Below, piece by piece: positions 10,904 through 20,600 of a stretch of 64,000 nt of DNA. The notes below the pieces were generated by a model. It saw nothing but the letters and a program-made list of their open reading frames with translations. It was not told where the DNA came from and ran no database searches. The stretch is from Planctomycetia bacterium (GTDB taxonomy: Bacteria > Planctomycetota > Planctomycetia > Pirellulales > Thermoguttaceae): contig JAUNSJ010000001.1 of the NCBI GenBank assembly GCA_030539295.1, positions 232,033 to 296,032 of the forward strand, given 5' to 3'. The position numbers and the translations under genes are program-made. Position 1 is the first letter of the stretch; each line of letters opens with the position of its first letter.

Positions 10904-10931
10904 TTGTCAAGGGTGAAATATCTGCTATAAT
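10904..10931 (+). promoter_or_regulatory. Promoter of the GMP synthase gene
   Basis: TTGTCA, a 16-base spacer and a perfect TATAAT, giving a leader of about 80 bases before the ATG at 11018. The 290-base gap after holB (10727-11017) otherwise holds only a weak hairpin near 10769. Confidence 0.7.
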
Positions 10932-11017
10932 GAAAGAAAATAATACATCTGGCTTCGGTGTTTAGAACCGGAACTGGCCGTATTATCGCACAACACGAAA
11001 CGAGGAAAGGAAAGAAT

Positions 11018-11968
11018 ATGAAGGAGTTTGCGGAAAAATCGATAAGTGCCATTCGGTCCCAAGTTGGCAGTGAGCGAGTCATCTGCGGTCTTTCGGGCGG
11101 GGTGGACTCGGCGGTGGTCGCTGCCCTTGTTGCCAAGGCCATCGGGTCGCAATTAACGTGCATTTTCGTCGATACAGGCCTCATGCGTAAAGGCGAAATG
11201 GATGCAGTGCGAGAAGTTTTTACCAATCATTTTAAGACGGACCTCCGCATTGTCCAGGCGGAAAGTCGCTTTTTGGTCGAGTTGGCCGGTGTTACTGACC
11301 CGCAGGAGAAGCGTAAGATCATTGGGAAACTCTTTATTGACTGTTTTACCGATGAGGCCGCGCAAATTGAAGGAGCTTCCTTCCTGGCCCAAGGGACGAT
11401 TTACCCCGATATCGTGGAAAGCGGCGGCACGAAAGATGCCCCTGCCGCGACCATAAAATACCATCACAATGTGGGCGGGCTTCCGAAAGACCTGAAATTC
11501 AAGTTGGTGGAGCCGCTTCGCGAATTGTACAAGCACCAGGTGCGTCAGTTGGGCCTTGAACTCGGTTTGCCGGAAGAAATTGTAACGCGTCACCCGTTCC
11601 CCGGGCCGGGACTGGCCGTGCGATGTCTGGGTGAGGTTACGAAAAAGAAACTCAATATTCTCCGCGAGGCGGACGCCATACTGCTGGAAGAAATTCGGGC
11701 CGCCGACTGGTATAACAAGACCTCCCAGGTCTTTTGCGTCCTACTTCCGGTTCAGAGTGTTGGCGTCAAGGCGAATGCTCGCACGTATGAGAATGCAATT
11801 GCGATCCGGGCGGTCTCGACGACCGATTTTATGACCGCGCAGTGGTGCCGACTCCCGTATGACCTTATTGATAAAATCTCGGGGCGGATTATTAACGAAG
11901 TTCCGGGCATAAATCGCGTTGTTTATGACGTAAGTTCGAAGCCGCCGGCAACCATAGAGTGGGAATAG
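11018..11968 (+). CDS. guaA: GMP synthase, stand-alone ATP-pyrophosphatase subunit
   Basis: A 316-residue protein that corresponds to the C-terminal two thirds of ordinary GMP synthase: the ATP-pyrophosphatase domain, with the P-loop SGGVDS at residues 26-31, and the dimerisation domain ending '[17 protein letters not shown]'. It adenylates XMP and aminates it to GMP. The glutamine amidotransferase domain normally fused at the N-terminus is absent: the ATG at 11018, preceded by AGGAAAGG, opens directly on the pyrophosphatase domain. Ammonia must come from a separate amidotransferase, as in the archaeal two-subunit enzyme, or be free; no candidate is in this window. Confidence 0.88.
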   Translation: MKEFAEKSISAIRSQVGSERVICGLSGGVDSAVVAALVAKAIGSQLTCIFVDTGLMRKGEMDAVREVFTNHFKTDLRIVQAESRFLVELAGVTDPQEKRKIIGKLFIDCFTDEAAQIEGASFLAQGTIYPDIVESGGTKDAPAATIKYHHNVGGLPKDLKFKLVEPLRELYKHQVRQLGLELGLPEEIVTRHPFPGPGLAVRCLGEVTKKKLNILREADAILLEEIRAADWYNKTSQVFCVLLPVQSVGVKANARTYENAIAIRAVSTTDFMTAQWCRLPYDLIDKISGRIINEVPGINRVVYDVSSKPPATIEWE

Positions 11969-12203
11969 GGCGGCAGCTCGCTGCAGGAGCGGCCCCGCTT
12001 ACAAGTCGATAAAGAGCGGGTCGCAGCCTGTCAAGGCGTAACAAGAGCGGGAATCCCGGTAGCGGCCCAGTGGCAGTCAAACGGTATTTTAAGGTCTTTT
12101 TGGTTACGCGGAAAACTCTGTTGTATAACAGAGAGAAGAAACGCAACGTGCCTTGCGTGCACGATTGGCGTCTGTTGTAAAACGTTTTAGGACCCGACTT
12201 CAC

Positions 12204-12234
12204 GGGCCACCGGCGCGTCGATCATCGGTGGCCC
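12204..12234 (+). repeat. GC-rich hairpin upstream of the LOG-family gene
   Basis: Perfect 9-bp inverted repeat (GGGCCACCG / CGGTGGCCC) around a 13-base loop, ending 29 bases before the start codon. No T-run follows, so it is more likely a leader structure than a terminator. Confidence 0.45.
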
Positions 12235-12263
12235 CCAAGCAACTCACGAAAGCGAGAACCCTT

Positions 12264-13166
12264 ATGGCAAAATTAGAAAGAAGCACCCAGAAGAAGAATA
12301 GTGGCCCGGATACCGCCGAACTGACCAATGCCCTCTTGACGTCGCCGAGCTACATAAAGGCTTATGAAGACGAAGGTTTCATGCAGGGAGAAGACGCGCG
12401 CGAATTGCGGCTGCTCGCGGAATACGTGAAGGCGGACTCCACATTCAACCACAGGAATATTCTGTCGACGATCATCGTTTTCGGGAGTGCCCGGATTTTG
12501 CCGCCTGATGTTGCGTCGAAACTGCTTACGGACGCGGAAAGCGAACTTGCGCGTAATCCGGACTCGGCCAAGGCGCACGCCGCGGTAGCCAGAGCGCGAG
12601 AAAAAGTCACGATGAGTCATTACTACGAGATGGCCCGCCGCTTTGCCGAAATTGTCTCGGAACACAATCAGATCTATGATTATGACTCGGATCCGACGCA
12701 CAAACATTATCTGGACTACGTCATATGTACCGGAGGCGGGCCTGGCATTATGGAGGCGGCGAATCGCGGGGCGTACGATGCAGGCGGCGTCTCAATTGGC
12801 TTGAACATCTCGCTCCCGTTCGAACAGAGGCCGAATCCGTACATCACGCCAGACCTCTGTTTCCAGTATCATTATTTCGCGATTCGGAAGTTGCACTTTA
12901 TGATGAGGGCCCGTGCCCTGGTTGTCTTTCCGGGTGGTTTCGGGACCTTTGATGAGCTTTTTGAAGGGTTGACCTTGCGTCAGACGGGGCGTATGCAGGC
13001 CTTACCGATTATTATGTTCGGGGAAGATTTTTGGCGTAAGTGTATAAACTTTGAGTATTTAGCGGAATCGGGTGTCATTTCGCCGGAAGACTTGAATTTG
13101 TTTACATTCGTCAAGACGCCGGACGAGGCGTGGACCGCCATACGGGATTTCTATCTGAAACGCTAG
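12264..13166 (+). CDS. LOG-family protein (nucleoside monophosphate phosphoribohydrolase-like)
   Basis: A 300-residue member of the family once misnamed lysine decarboxylase. It shows both signature motifs: 'GGGPGIMEAANRGA' (157-170) and PGGFGTFDE (223-231). LOG enzymes hydrolyse the N-glycosidic bond of nucleoside 5'-monophosphates; in plants and some bacteria this frees cytokinins. The chain is longer than minimal LOG proteins (about 190 residues) because of an N-terminal extension (1-65) and an insert around residues 85-115. ATG at 12264 is preferred; the frame stays open to 12153 but that part covers the hairpin region. Confidence 0.8.
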   Translation: MAKLERSTQKKNSGPDTAELTNALLTSPSYIKAYEDEGFMQGEDARELRLLAEYVKADSTFNHRNILSTIIVFGSARILPPDVASKLLTDAESELARNPDSAKAHAAVARAREKVTMSHYYEMARRFAEIVSEHNQIYDYDSDPTHKHYLDYVICTGGGPGIMEAANRGAYDAGGVSIGLNISLPFEQRPNPYITPDLCFQYHYFAIRKLHFMMRARALVVFPGGFGTFDELFEGLTLRQTGRMQALPIIMFGEDFWRKCINFEYLAESGVISPEDLNLFTFVKTPDEAWTAIRDFYLKR

Positions 13167-13265
13167 TCATTTCGCCGTTTCAGCCTGCGGGGCGGAGCGA
13201 GGCCTGTTTCCGGGCTGCCGGAAGGCAAGCATAAAATTGTCCTAATCACGACCAAGGAAGAAAAC

Positions 13266-14219
13266 ATGACACAAGAGCAAACGGGAGGCGCGGCAGCGTT
13301 GCCAGTCCGAGCGTCGCTGGCGGTCCAATTGGGCCAATTGCGACTTCCCAATCCTATTTTAGTTGCCTCGGGCACGTTTGGTTATGCGAAGGAAATGCCC
13401 TCGCTGGTGCACTTATCGCGACTGGGCGCGATTATACCGAAGACGATAACGGTTGACCCGCGAAGTGGGAATCGTCCGCCCCGAACGGTGGAGACAGCCA
13501 GTGGCCTTCTCAATGCCATCGGGCTTGATAACGACGGGCTCGACGAATTTATCGACTACAAGATGCCATATCTTGCCTCTATCGGCGCGCCCATTATCGT
13601 TAGCATCGCGGCAAAAGAACTTGATGAAGCACAAATCTTTGGTGAAGCGTTAAGCCGCATCCCAGGCATAGTTGCCTTGGAGTTGAACGTGAGTTGCCCA
13701 AATGTCTCCGGGGGAGTCGATTTCGGTACGGACCCGCGTCTGTGCGAGAAGATGGTGCGGATACTTCGGCGTTATACGTCACTTCCGTTTGCGGTCAAAC
13801 TCTCGCCCAATGTGACCAATATCGGGGAAATCGCGTTAGCGTGTCAGGAGGGGGGCGCCAACATGATTGCGGCGATCAATACGTGTTACGGGCTGGCAGT
13901 CGACTGGCGTCGGCGTCGTCCCCGACTGGGGAACGGGTGCGGGGGCCTAAGCGGTCCGGCCATAAAGCCAATTGCCTTGCGTTGTATCCATCAGATCCAT
14001 AAGGCGGTTCAGATTCCCATCATTGGAATCGGCGGTATTACTTCGCTCGACGATGTTATGGAATTTCTGGTCGCTGGCGCCAGTGCGGTGGAAATAGGCA
14101 CGGCGAATTTCTTTCAGCCGGACATAACCATGCAAATACTCGACCAGTTGCCGAATGTGATGGCAGAGCTGGGCATAGAGTCCCTTGGCGAACTGGTTGG
14201 TACCCTGGAAATGCCATAA
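13266..14219 (+). CDS. pyrD: Dihydroorotate dehydrogenase, class 1
   Basis: A 317-residue FMN enzyme of pyrimidine synthesis that oxidises dihydroorotate to orotate. The catalytic base is Cys144 in 'NVSCPNV', which marks class 1; the motif 'NAIGLDNDGLDEF' and the C-terminal phosphate-binding 'IGIGGITSLDDVMEFLVAGA' are typical of the class 1B catalytic subunit, which partners the PyrK flavoprotein. No pyrK is adjacent. Thirty-nine bases later begins a pair of unrelated membrane protein genes. Confidence 0.92.
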   Translation: MTQEQTGGAAALPVRASLAVQLGQLRLPNPILVASGTFGYAKEMPSLVHLSRLGAIIPKTITVDPRSGNRPPRTVETASGLLNAIGLDNDGLDEFIDYKMPYLASIGAPIIVSIAAKELDEAQIFGEALSRIPGIVALELNVSCPNVSGGVDFGTDPRLCEKMVRILRRYTSLPFAVKLSPNVTNIGEIALACQEGGANMIAAINTCYGLAVDWRRRRPRLGNGCGGLSGPAIKPIALRCIHQIHKAVQIPIIGIGGITSLDDVMEFLVAGASAVEIGTANFFQPDITMQILDQLPNVMAELGIESLGELVGTLEMP

Positions 14220-14258
14220 GTTGGTCAACATAAAAGTTCGACAGGAGGTATCCTGAAC

Positions 14259-15101
14259 TTGCGACGGCAGAGCACACAACCCTTTTCTCTCTTTGCGTTT
14301 CAGGACATTATAACGTCTGTATGCGGTATTATTGTTCTGATTACACTTCTGCTCGCATTAGAGCTGGCGACGCGAATCCTCGCGCCCGAGGCCGGAGAGA
14401 CGGCGGTGACCGCCGAGGCATATTCTGCCATGCAGGAGGAATTCGCCGAGCTGACGGCCAAGCTGGAACAGGCACGTGACTCCCTGTCAAAAAATGAACT
14501 TTTTCAGGAGGAACTCATCACCGCGACCCCGGCGGAACTCAAGGCAAAAGTCGAGGCGGCACAAGAGGAGCTTACCTCGCGTCACGCGGCATTAACCGAA
14601 GCCGAGGCCAGGCTCCTGACAGCACAAGGGAATAAGGAGACGAACAAAAAGACTTTTGATGAAATCGCACTTCTGGACACGCGTCTGGCGCAGGCCAAGC
14701 ACAAGAAGTCTCGCCTGGACGACGCGATTCGCTCTGTTACGGAACAAAAGGAGCAAATTTCTGCGGGAAACGGGATCTATTTCGGCCGCTCGACAAACGT
14801 TAGAGAATTCCCATGGCTCATCGATATCGCCGGGAATCGTATCGTCGTCTTTCCCTTGGCTCTTTCCTCGAAACCACTTGAATCGGTCGACTTCTCCGGC
14901 GGAAAAATCGCCAACCAGTTCACAGATTGGGCCAGAACGCGTTCGTATCAAACGGAATACTTCGTTATGCTCGTTCGGCCTGACGGCATCACGACTTACG
15001 AAGAAATCATGACGAATCTGCCGAGTCTGTGGCGTACGGGCGTCGATTTTATCGGGCAGACGCAAAAGATAGAATTTCTGCCGGAGGAGACCTCGCCATG
15101 A
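14259..15101 (+). CDS. Single-pass coiled-coil membrane protein, enlarged ExbD/TolR-like
   Basis: A 280-residue protein starting at TTG 14259, which has AGGAGGT at 14243-14249. One membrane helix (about 18-38) is preceded by the segment FQDIITSVCG with an Asp (D16) at the position of the functional Asp of ExbD/TolR. Then comes a charged helix rich in Glu, Ala and Lys (about 50-165), probably coiled coil, and a C-terminal domain whose strand-helix-strand pattern 'YFVMLVRPDGITTYEEIM' resembles the periplasmic domain of TolR. I infer a force-transmitting partner of an ion channel; the annotation rests on pattern, not on database matches. It overlaps the next gene by four bases (ATGA). Confidence 0.6.
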   Translation: MRRQSTQPFSLFAFQDIITSVCGIIVLITLLLALELATRILAPEAGETAVTAEAYSAMQEEFAELTAKLEQARDSLSKNELFQEELITATPAELKAKVEAAQEELTSRHAALTEAEARLLTAQGNKETNKKTFDEIALLDTRLAQAKHKKSRLDDAIRSVTEQKEQISAGNGIYFGRSTNVREFPWLIDIAGNRIVVFPLALSSKPLESVDFSGGKIANQFTDWARTRSYQTEYFVMLVRPDGITTYEEIMTNLPSLWRTGVDFIGQTQKIEFLPEETSP

Positions 15102-16030
15102 CAAGACGACGGACCGGGGCCCCGGCAAGCAGTCTGGAACTCTTTCTGGATACCATTTGCAATACGTTCGGCGGAATTCTCTTTATTCTTCTGTTCGTCG
15201 TTCTACTTCTGAAAATGACCCAGCCGCCGGAACGGGCCTTGAGTGAGGGCACGCCTTCGGCCAGTGAACTGGCGCAATTAACAGCGGACCTTGATTCGGC
15301 GCGGCAGGACTGGCAAACAGTCCAGGAAGAGCAGCAGGCTCTCGACGAAACCACACAAAAACTCCTGATCTCCGATGCGGTCGACCTCTACCGGCAGTTG
15401 GTCGCGCTGAAACAGGATATTGATGAACTTGTGCGTCAAACGACGACAGTTGAGAGGGAGGCCACAAGACTCGAGGACGAAATCGCCAGTTCTGCTCAAC
15501 GTCTGGAACAAAAGAAACTTGAACTGACACAACTTGAATCAGAAGTCCAGAAGAGTGAAAAGCGATTGGAACAAGAGGAGACGAAACTATCGCGAACGAA
15601 GTCGGAGTCGGTGGAAAGTCAGTCGCTACCGCAACTCCGTCCTTCGTACAAAAATGAAGTCGCCCTCGTCTTGCGCTATCACCGGCTTTATCTCTGGCAT
15701 AAATACAGTTCAACAGGAGAACGATATGGCCTCAATACAGAGGACTTCACGATACTTGAGCGTGAGGGCATGGTGGCGACGACCACACCGAAGCCGTGGC
15801 GAGGGATTGATTTAAGCAGCCCGGAAGTTGCCCGTCCCAAAATTACCGCCGTTATGCAGCGGTTTAGCAAGGAAGCGGTAACGATGGCCATTGTCTGCGG
15901 CGATGATTCCTTTGACGATTATCGACTCGTGCGAAATGTGGCAAAAGGTCTCGGTTTCGACATTCATCCCATTCCTTTCACGACCGAGTCCAGAGTCGTC
16001 GACCAAGGCGGGTCCGGCCAGGCACAATAA
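15098..16030 (+). CDS. Second single-pass coiled-coil, ExbD/TolR-like protein
   Basis: A 310-residue partner of the preceding gene, whose stop it overlaps; GGAGGAG precedes the ATG. The same plan: basic N-terminus, FLDTICNTFG with Asp at residue 18, a membrane helix (22-39), a long charged coiled coil (about 55-195), and a C-terminal domain with 'VTMAIVCGDDSFDDYRLV', again like the TolR strand-helix unit. The two genes are probably co-translated and may form a heterodimer. No MotA/TolQ-like channel gene lies beside them; the nearest is at 27760-29124, encoded with two more members of this family. Confidence 0.6.
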   Translation: MTRRRTGAPASSLELFLDTICNTFGGILFILLFVVLLLKMTQPPERALSEGTPSASELAQLTADLDSARQDWQTVQEEQQALDETTQKLLISDAVDLYRQLVALKQDIDELVRQTTTVEREATRLEDEIASSAQRLEQKKLELTQLESEVQKSEKRLEQEETKLSRTKSESVESQSLPQLRPSYKNEVALVLRYHRLYLWHKYSSTGERYGLNTEDFTILEREGMVATTTPKPWRGIDLSSPEVARPKITAVMQRFSKEAVTMAIVCGDDSFDDYRLVRNVAKGLGFDIHPIPFTTESRVVDQGGSGQAQ

Positions 16031-16075
16031 GCGTCGTATTCGGATACGGACCACAATGCGGGGAATACCCCTGCG

Positions 16076-17464
16076 TCAGTCGACGAGCAAATAGCGGTTG
16101 GCGATCGTTATGCCGCTTACGATTGCTCCGACGATCCCAACCATGCCTTGGTCGGTGCCACAAACATAAAGATTCTTAAGGGGCGTCAATCCATCGTATT
16201 TTTTATCCGCCGTGCCGTAGATTGCGCCATTGACGCGGCCGGTAAATCGTTGAATGGTCAGAGGGGTAAACATATCGGTTTCTATAACGTTGGCGCGAAA
16301 GTCAGGGACAAAGCGGACGGCAGAGGCCAGGGTCCGATCGTACCATCGCAATTTTTCCAGACGGTATTGCTCGTCATTGAGACCGCGCCATCGGTCGTAA
16401 TTCGCCAGAGCCGTTATGCGAACCATGCCTTCGGCGAGCGGTTCCTTGTAGTCAAAATTGTTCGGGGAACAAATGACACCACTTCGCACATCGACCAGCC
16501 CGTCCGGACGTTCGTAGGAGAAACGTTCGGAATCGTTGAAAAAGACAATCGTCTTGGTGTGTCCCAATCGTTTCGGCTGACAGTCGAGAACACTAATGGT
16601 TTCAATAAAGCCCAACTGTCCCGGGGGCAGTTCCCGACTCTCCTGCTCCATCTGACATAATTTCATGGTCTCGGGCCAGCCGGCAGAGGAGAGGAACTGC
16701 CGCGCGCGAAGTTCGGTACCGTCTTCCAGAATAATCTTTTCGGCATTGCCATCGCGAGTGACAATGCGGGAGACGCCGGTGCGAAGTCGGAGCTCACCGC
16801 CAAGCATTTTGAATTTTTTGAGCAGGCGTAAGAGGATCTGCCGCACACCGTCAAATGGTCGTGCAAACCCTTCCAGAAAGATGGAGCGGAACATAATACA
16901 AAACTGGCCGAAGTCCATATCTTTTTCCCGGGCTCCACCATAATAGAACAAGGGGCAAAAGAGCATTTCCACCAAGAGCGGGTCCTTAATGTGTTCTTTA
17001 ACGTAGTCACGAGCGGACCCGCCGGAATTCCCAAGCCCCAGTTGGTCGTAGCCGACCAGCCCGGCCACCATGCTCCGAAAGCCGTCGATCTGCGATGGGA
17101 ATTTATCCCGAATCTCCGATTCCAACATACCGATTGTGTTATCGAATTGCAAAGAGACATCGGGAAACGCAATGCTGGACCCCAACTGCTGACGTAAAGA
17201 GAGCTCGTCCCAAGACATACGTAAATGCCGAAGAAGCCGAACAAGAGGACCCGTCTTGGCACCCTTGGGCGCATAGTTCGTCATGGCATGAAGTCCGACG
17301 TCGAAGTTGCGTTTCCCTTGTCGATAGAATGAGTTCATTCCGCCGACCATGGAATGCTTCTCCAAAATGCACACCTTCTTGTCGTATTGCGCCAGTCGCA
17401 CTCCTGCGGCCAGGCCCGACATGCCTGCTCCTATGATTACGGTATCGTAGATCTCTTCTGTCAT
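16076..17464 (-). CDS. Phytoene desaturase/carotenoid-type FAD-dependent oxidoreductase
   Basis: A 462-residue flavoprotein. The N-terminus has the dinucleotide-binding fold with IIGAGMSGLAAGVRLA and Glu at the end of the second strand ('VCILEKHSMVGG'), and the C-terminus has the second FAD motif 'LYVCGTDQGMVGIVGAIVSG'. This layout is shared by CrtI-type phytoene desaturases, carotenoid isomerases and retinol saturases; the exact substrate cannot be told. No other carotenoid gene is nearby. It stands alone, convergent with the TolR-like pair. Confidence 0.7.
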   Translation of the reverse strand: MTEEIYDTVIIGAGMSGLAAGVRLAQYDKKVCILEKHSMVGGMNSFYRQGKRNFDVGLHAMTNYAPKGAKTGPLVRLLRHLRMSWDELSLRQQLGSSIAFPDVSLQFDNTIGMLESEIRDKFPSQIDGFRSMVAGLVGYDQLGLGNSGGSARDYVKEHIKDPLLVEMLFCPLFYYGGAREKDMDFGQFCIMFRSIFLEGFARPFDGVRQILLRLLKKFKMLGGELRLRTGVSRIVTRDGNAEKIILEDGTELRARQFLSSAGWPETMKLCQMEQESRELPPGQLGFIETISVLDCQPKRLGHTKTIVFFNDSERFSYERPDGLVDVRSGVICSPNNFDYKEPLAEGMVRITALANYDRWRGLNDEQYRLEKLRWYDRTLASAVRFVPDFRANVIETDMFTPLTIQRFTGRVNGAIYGTADKKYDGLTPLKNLYVCGTDQGMVGIVGAIVSGITIANRYLLVD

Positions 17465-17625
17465 AATTCAATCGAAGCCGTTTTCGCTTCCTCCGCTAAC
17501 GTCTCCTGCGGCACTGGTTGCCCATCCGGTGAATTCTGTTGCACGCGTATCCCTGTTACACGCATGTCCCTTAAAAAAAACGGAATCCCAACGTCTTTTT
17601 ACTCGTTAAGATTCCGAACCTGGTG

Positions 17626-17659
17626 AAAGGGGACAGCGGTCAAAGAGCACTTCCCCTTT
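17626..17659 (-). terminator. Possible terminator after secDF
   Basis: An 8-bp stem (AAAGGGGA / TCCCCTTT) with an 18-base loop lies 20 bases beyond the secDF stop. On the minus strand only three T close the stem, so the signal is weak. Confidence 0.35.
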
Positions 17660-17679
17660 TGTTCAAAATGCCTACAACT

Positions 17680-20600
17680 CTATTTACTGGCCTTTTTGGC
17701 TTCCCAATTGCTAAGCCAGTAGAGCCAGGGCGCGGCGACAAAAATGGTCGCAAACGTTCCCACGATAATGCCGGAGCACATGGCAAAGGCAAACGTGTGA
17801 ATTCCGGCACCGCCGAAGAAGTAGAGAACGGCCGCAACGAACAGAGTCGTGACCGAGGTCAGAATCGTTCGACTCAACGTCTGGTTAATACTCGTATTGA
17901 TCAGTTCAGGCGTAATGGCCATTCCCTTGCCTTTGACTTCACGAATTCGGTCGAACAGAACGATCGTGTCGTTCAAAGAGTAGCCGATAATGGTCAGGAA
18001 TGCGGCAACCGTTGCCAGACCAATCTTGAACTCACTAATACCGAGCGAGCCGAGGAAAGGAGCTACCCAGACACTAAGTCCAATAAATCCGAGTGTAATC
18101 AAGACATTATAGACCAGTGCGATTACGGACGAGAGTCCAAAGACGACTTTCGTAAACCGAATCCAGATGTACAGAATAATGCAAAGCAGACTGCCGAGAA
18201 TGGCGAGCATACCCTGAACGCGGGCCTGACTGGCCACGGAACTTCCAATTGTGTTGGAAGACTCAAAAACCTGCGTGCCGTTCACTTGGTCTGTAACGGC
18301 TTTGGCAACGCGGTCGGCCAAGGCCTGATCGTCGGCGGGGAAGTAGACCTGCCACGCCTGGGCGGCCGCTTCCTTATCTCCGGCAAGGTACTCCTGGTTC
18401 GTCACGTCAATGGCGTAAGCAGCGTCGTCGGCCATTTTCGCCTTGATTTCCGGATTGTCCTGGAAGAAACCGAGGACCACTTCGCGGCTCAGGCTGGGCT
18501 GCACGGTAATATCATAGACAATCTTCTGCTCCTTGTCACCGGCGGTACCCGCGACCGGAACTTCTTCCGTGCCGCGCAACGTACTGGTAAAGACGTAGTG
18601 GCGAAGTGAGTCGCCGAAGGCCTCTTTCAGTTTTTCTTCCACCGTCGTTCGATACTCGTCGGCCACCATATCAGGGGGGCAGGAAGTGCAAATGGTGAAA
18701 CAGGTATCCGGAGCGACCGGATTGCCACTGCGGTCCTTGGAGAGAGACAGGTTACTCACGGACAAGTCGGGCAGAGCTTTGAGCTTAGCACGAACATCGG
18801 CAATATTCTGTTTTTCCTTGAAGATGGCCTGAACTTCAACGCCGCCGACGAAGTCGATATCGAAAATACCTTTTCCGCGGGCAACGACGGCAACCATACC
18901 GACGACAATAGCCGCGACGAAAATGGTCATGGCCACTTTACGATAAGCCATGAAATCGATATTTGTTTTACCGATCGGTTTGAGCACAGGCAAGATGGGA
19001 TAGACACACTTCTTGCCAATGAGTCCGAGTTTCTCACAAGTTTCAAAGATAACCCGTGATACGAACGTGGCGGTAAACATACTGAAGCCAACGCCAAGGA
19101 AGAGTGTTATGGCAAAGCCCTTAATCTGGTCGGTTCCGACGGCATACAGAATGACAGCCGTAATCATGGTGGTCACGTTGGAGTCGACAATGGCGGAAAA
19201 GGCGCGAGAGAACCCGTTGCGAATGGCCATTTTCAGAGTGGCCCCGGCGCCAAGTTCTTCCTTAATGCGTTCGAAGATCAGAACGTTAGCGTCCACGGCC
19301 ATACCAACGGTCAGGATAAGACCCGCCAAGCCGGGGAGCGTAAAGGCGGCCCGCAGCCCGAGCATAAAGGTCATAATCAGGAGCAGGTTCAAGATAACCG
19401 CAAAGCTGGCGACGAGACCGCCAAAGCCGTAGTACATCACCATGAAAACGAGGACCAGGGCACCGCCCCAAATAATGGAGTTTTTCCCTTTTTCGATTGT
19501 ATCGGCCCCCAAGGTCGGCCCGGTTACCATCTTCGTTACGGGGATTTCCGAGAGCTTGGCCGGGAGCACACCAGCGTTCATAACCTGAATCAAATCGCGA
19601 ACTTCGCCCTGAATACGGGTTCGACTCCCGGCACTAAGGTCGTTGCCGAAAGTAATAACGCCGCTGCGGGCTATGGTATCGTTAATGCGTGGGGCAGAAT
19701 AGAGGAAGTCGTTCATGACAATGCCCATCTGACGCCCGGTAGGTCGGTCAGCTCCGGCTTTGTAGCGGTTTGTCAAGTGCTGAAGACGCTCAGCGCCTTC
19801 AGAATTCATGGAGAAGAGGACTTCCGGGTCGCCTCGCTGGCCCACACTTTCGCGAATCGTCGCCATGTGTCGGCCGTAAACGTCGTACAGGTCGATCAGT
19901 TCGAGGACAAAGACGTCGAATTTCGGGGCTGCCGGATTACTGTCGTCTTTCAGGAGCGAGTCGCGAATGAGGAGGTCGGGCGCGGTTATACTGTCCATTT
20001 GGGTCGGGTCGACGGGGACCCAGGAGCCGCCTTTAATGATATTGTCACGGCCAATGGGTTCCGGGAGACGGATTTCCCAAACGTCTTTCATCTCTGGAGA
20101 CTGGGCACGGTCGAGAAGAGGCTTCTCTTCGGGCGAGCCGGTCGAGGCGAGGATGCGGAATTTCAATTGTCCGGTGGAATTGATAATGCGTTCGAGTCGT
20201 GCAACTTCCGCTTCATCAGCTTCCGGAATGGTAATTTTGACTTCGGAATTGTTCCCAAGCTCCTGAATGGAGATTTCCCGAACGCCATTCGGATTGATAC
20301 GACGACCAATGGCGGCTTTCAGCTCGTTCATTTCCTCGTTCGTAATAGTTTTCCCGGAAAGGCGTTGGATTTCTTCCGGAGTGGCATTATCGGCGATATT
20401 GGGGCTAACGCTGTAAACGAGAATGGACCCGCCGCGTAAGTCGATACCAAGGTTCATACGGTTCCCGACGAGTCCGAAGACCGTGGACGCCAGCGCGCCC
20501 AGGAAGCAGAAACTGATAATGAAGTAACCATTTTGATATTCGGGCATGCGCCACATGGAAGACAGAAGCCGACTGATAAGAAAGGCCCCAACGAAGATCA

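Noticed and set aside
17623..18609. 328-codon plus-strand frame inside secDF
   Set aside because: Antisense shadow of a well-supported gene, low-complexity polar translation, no ribosome site.
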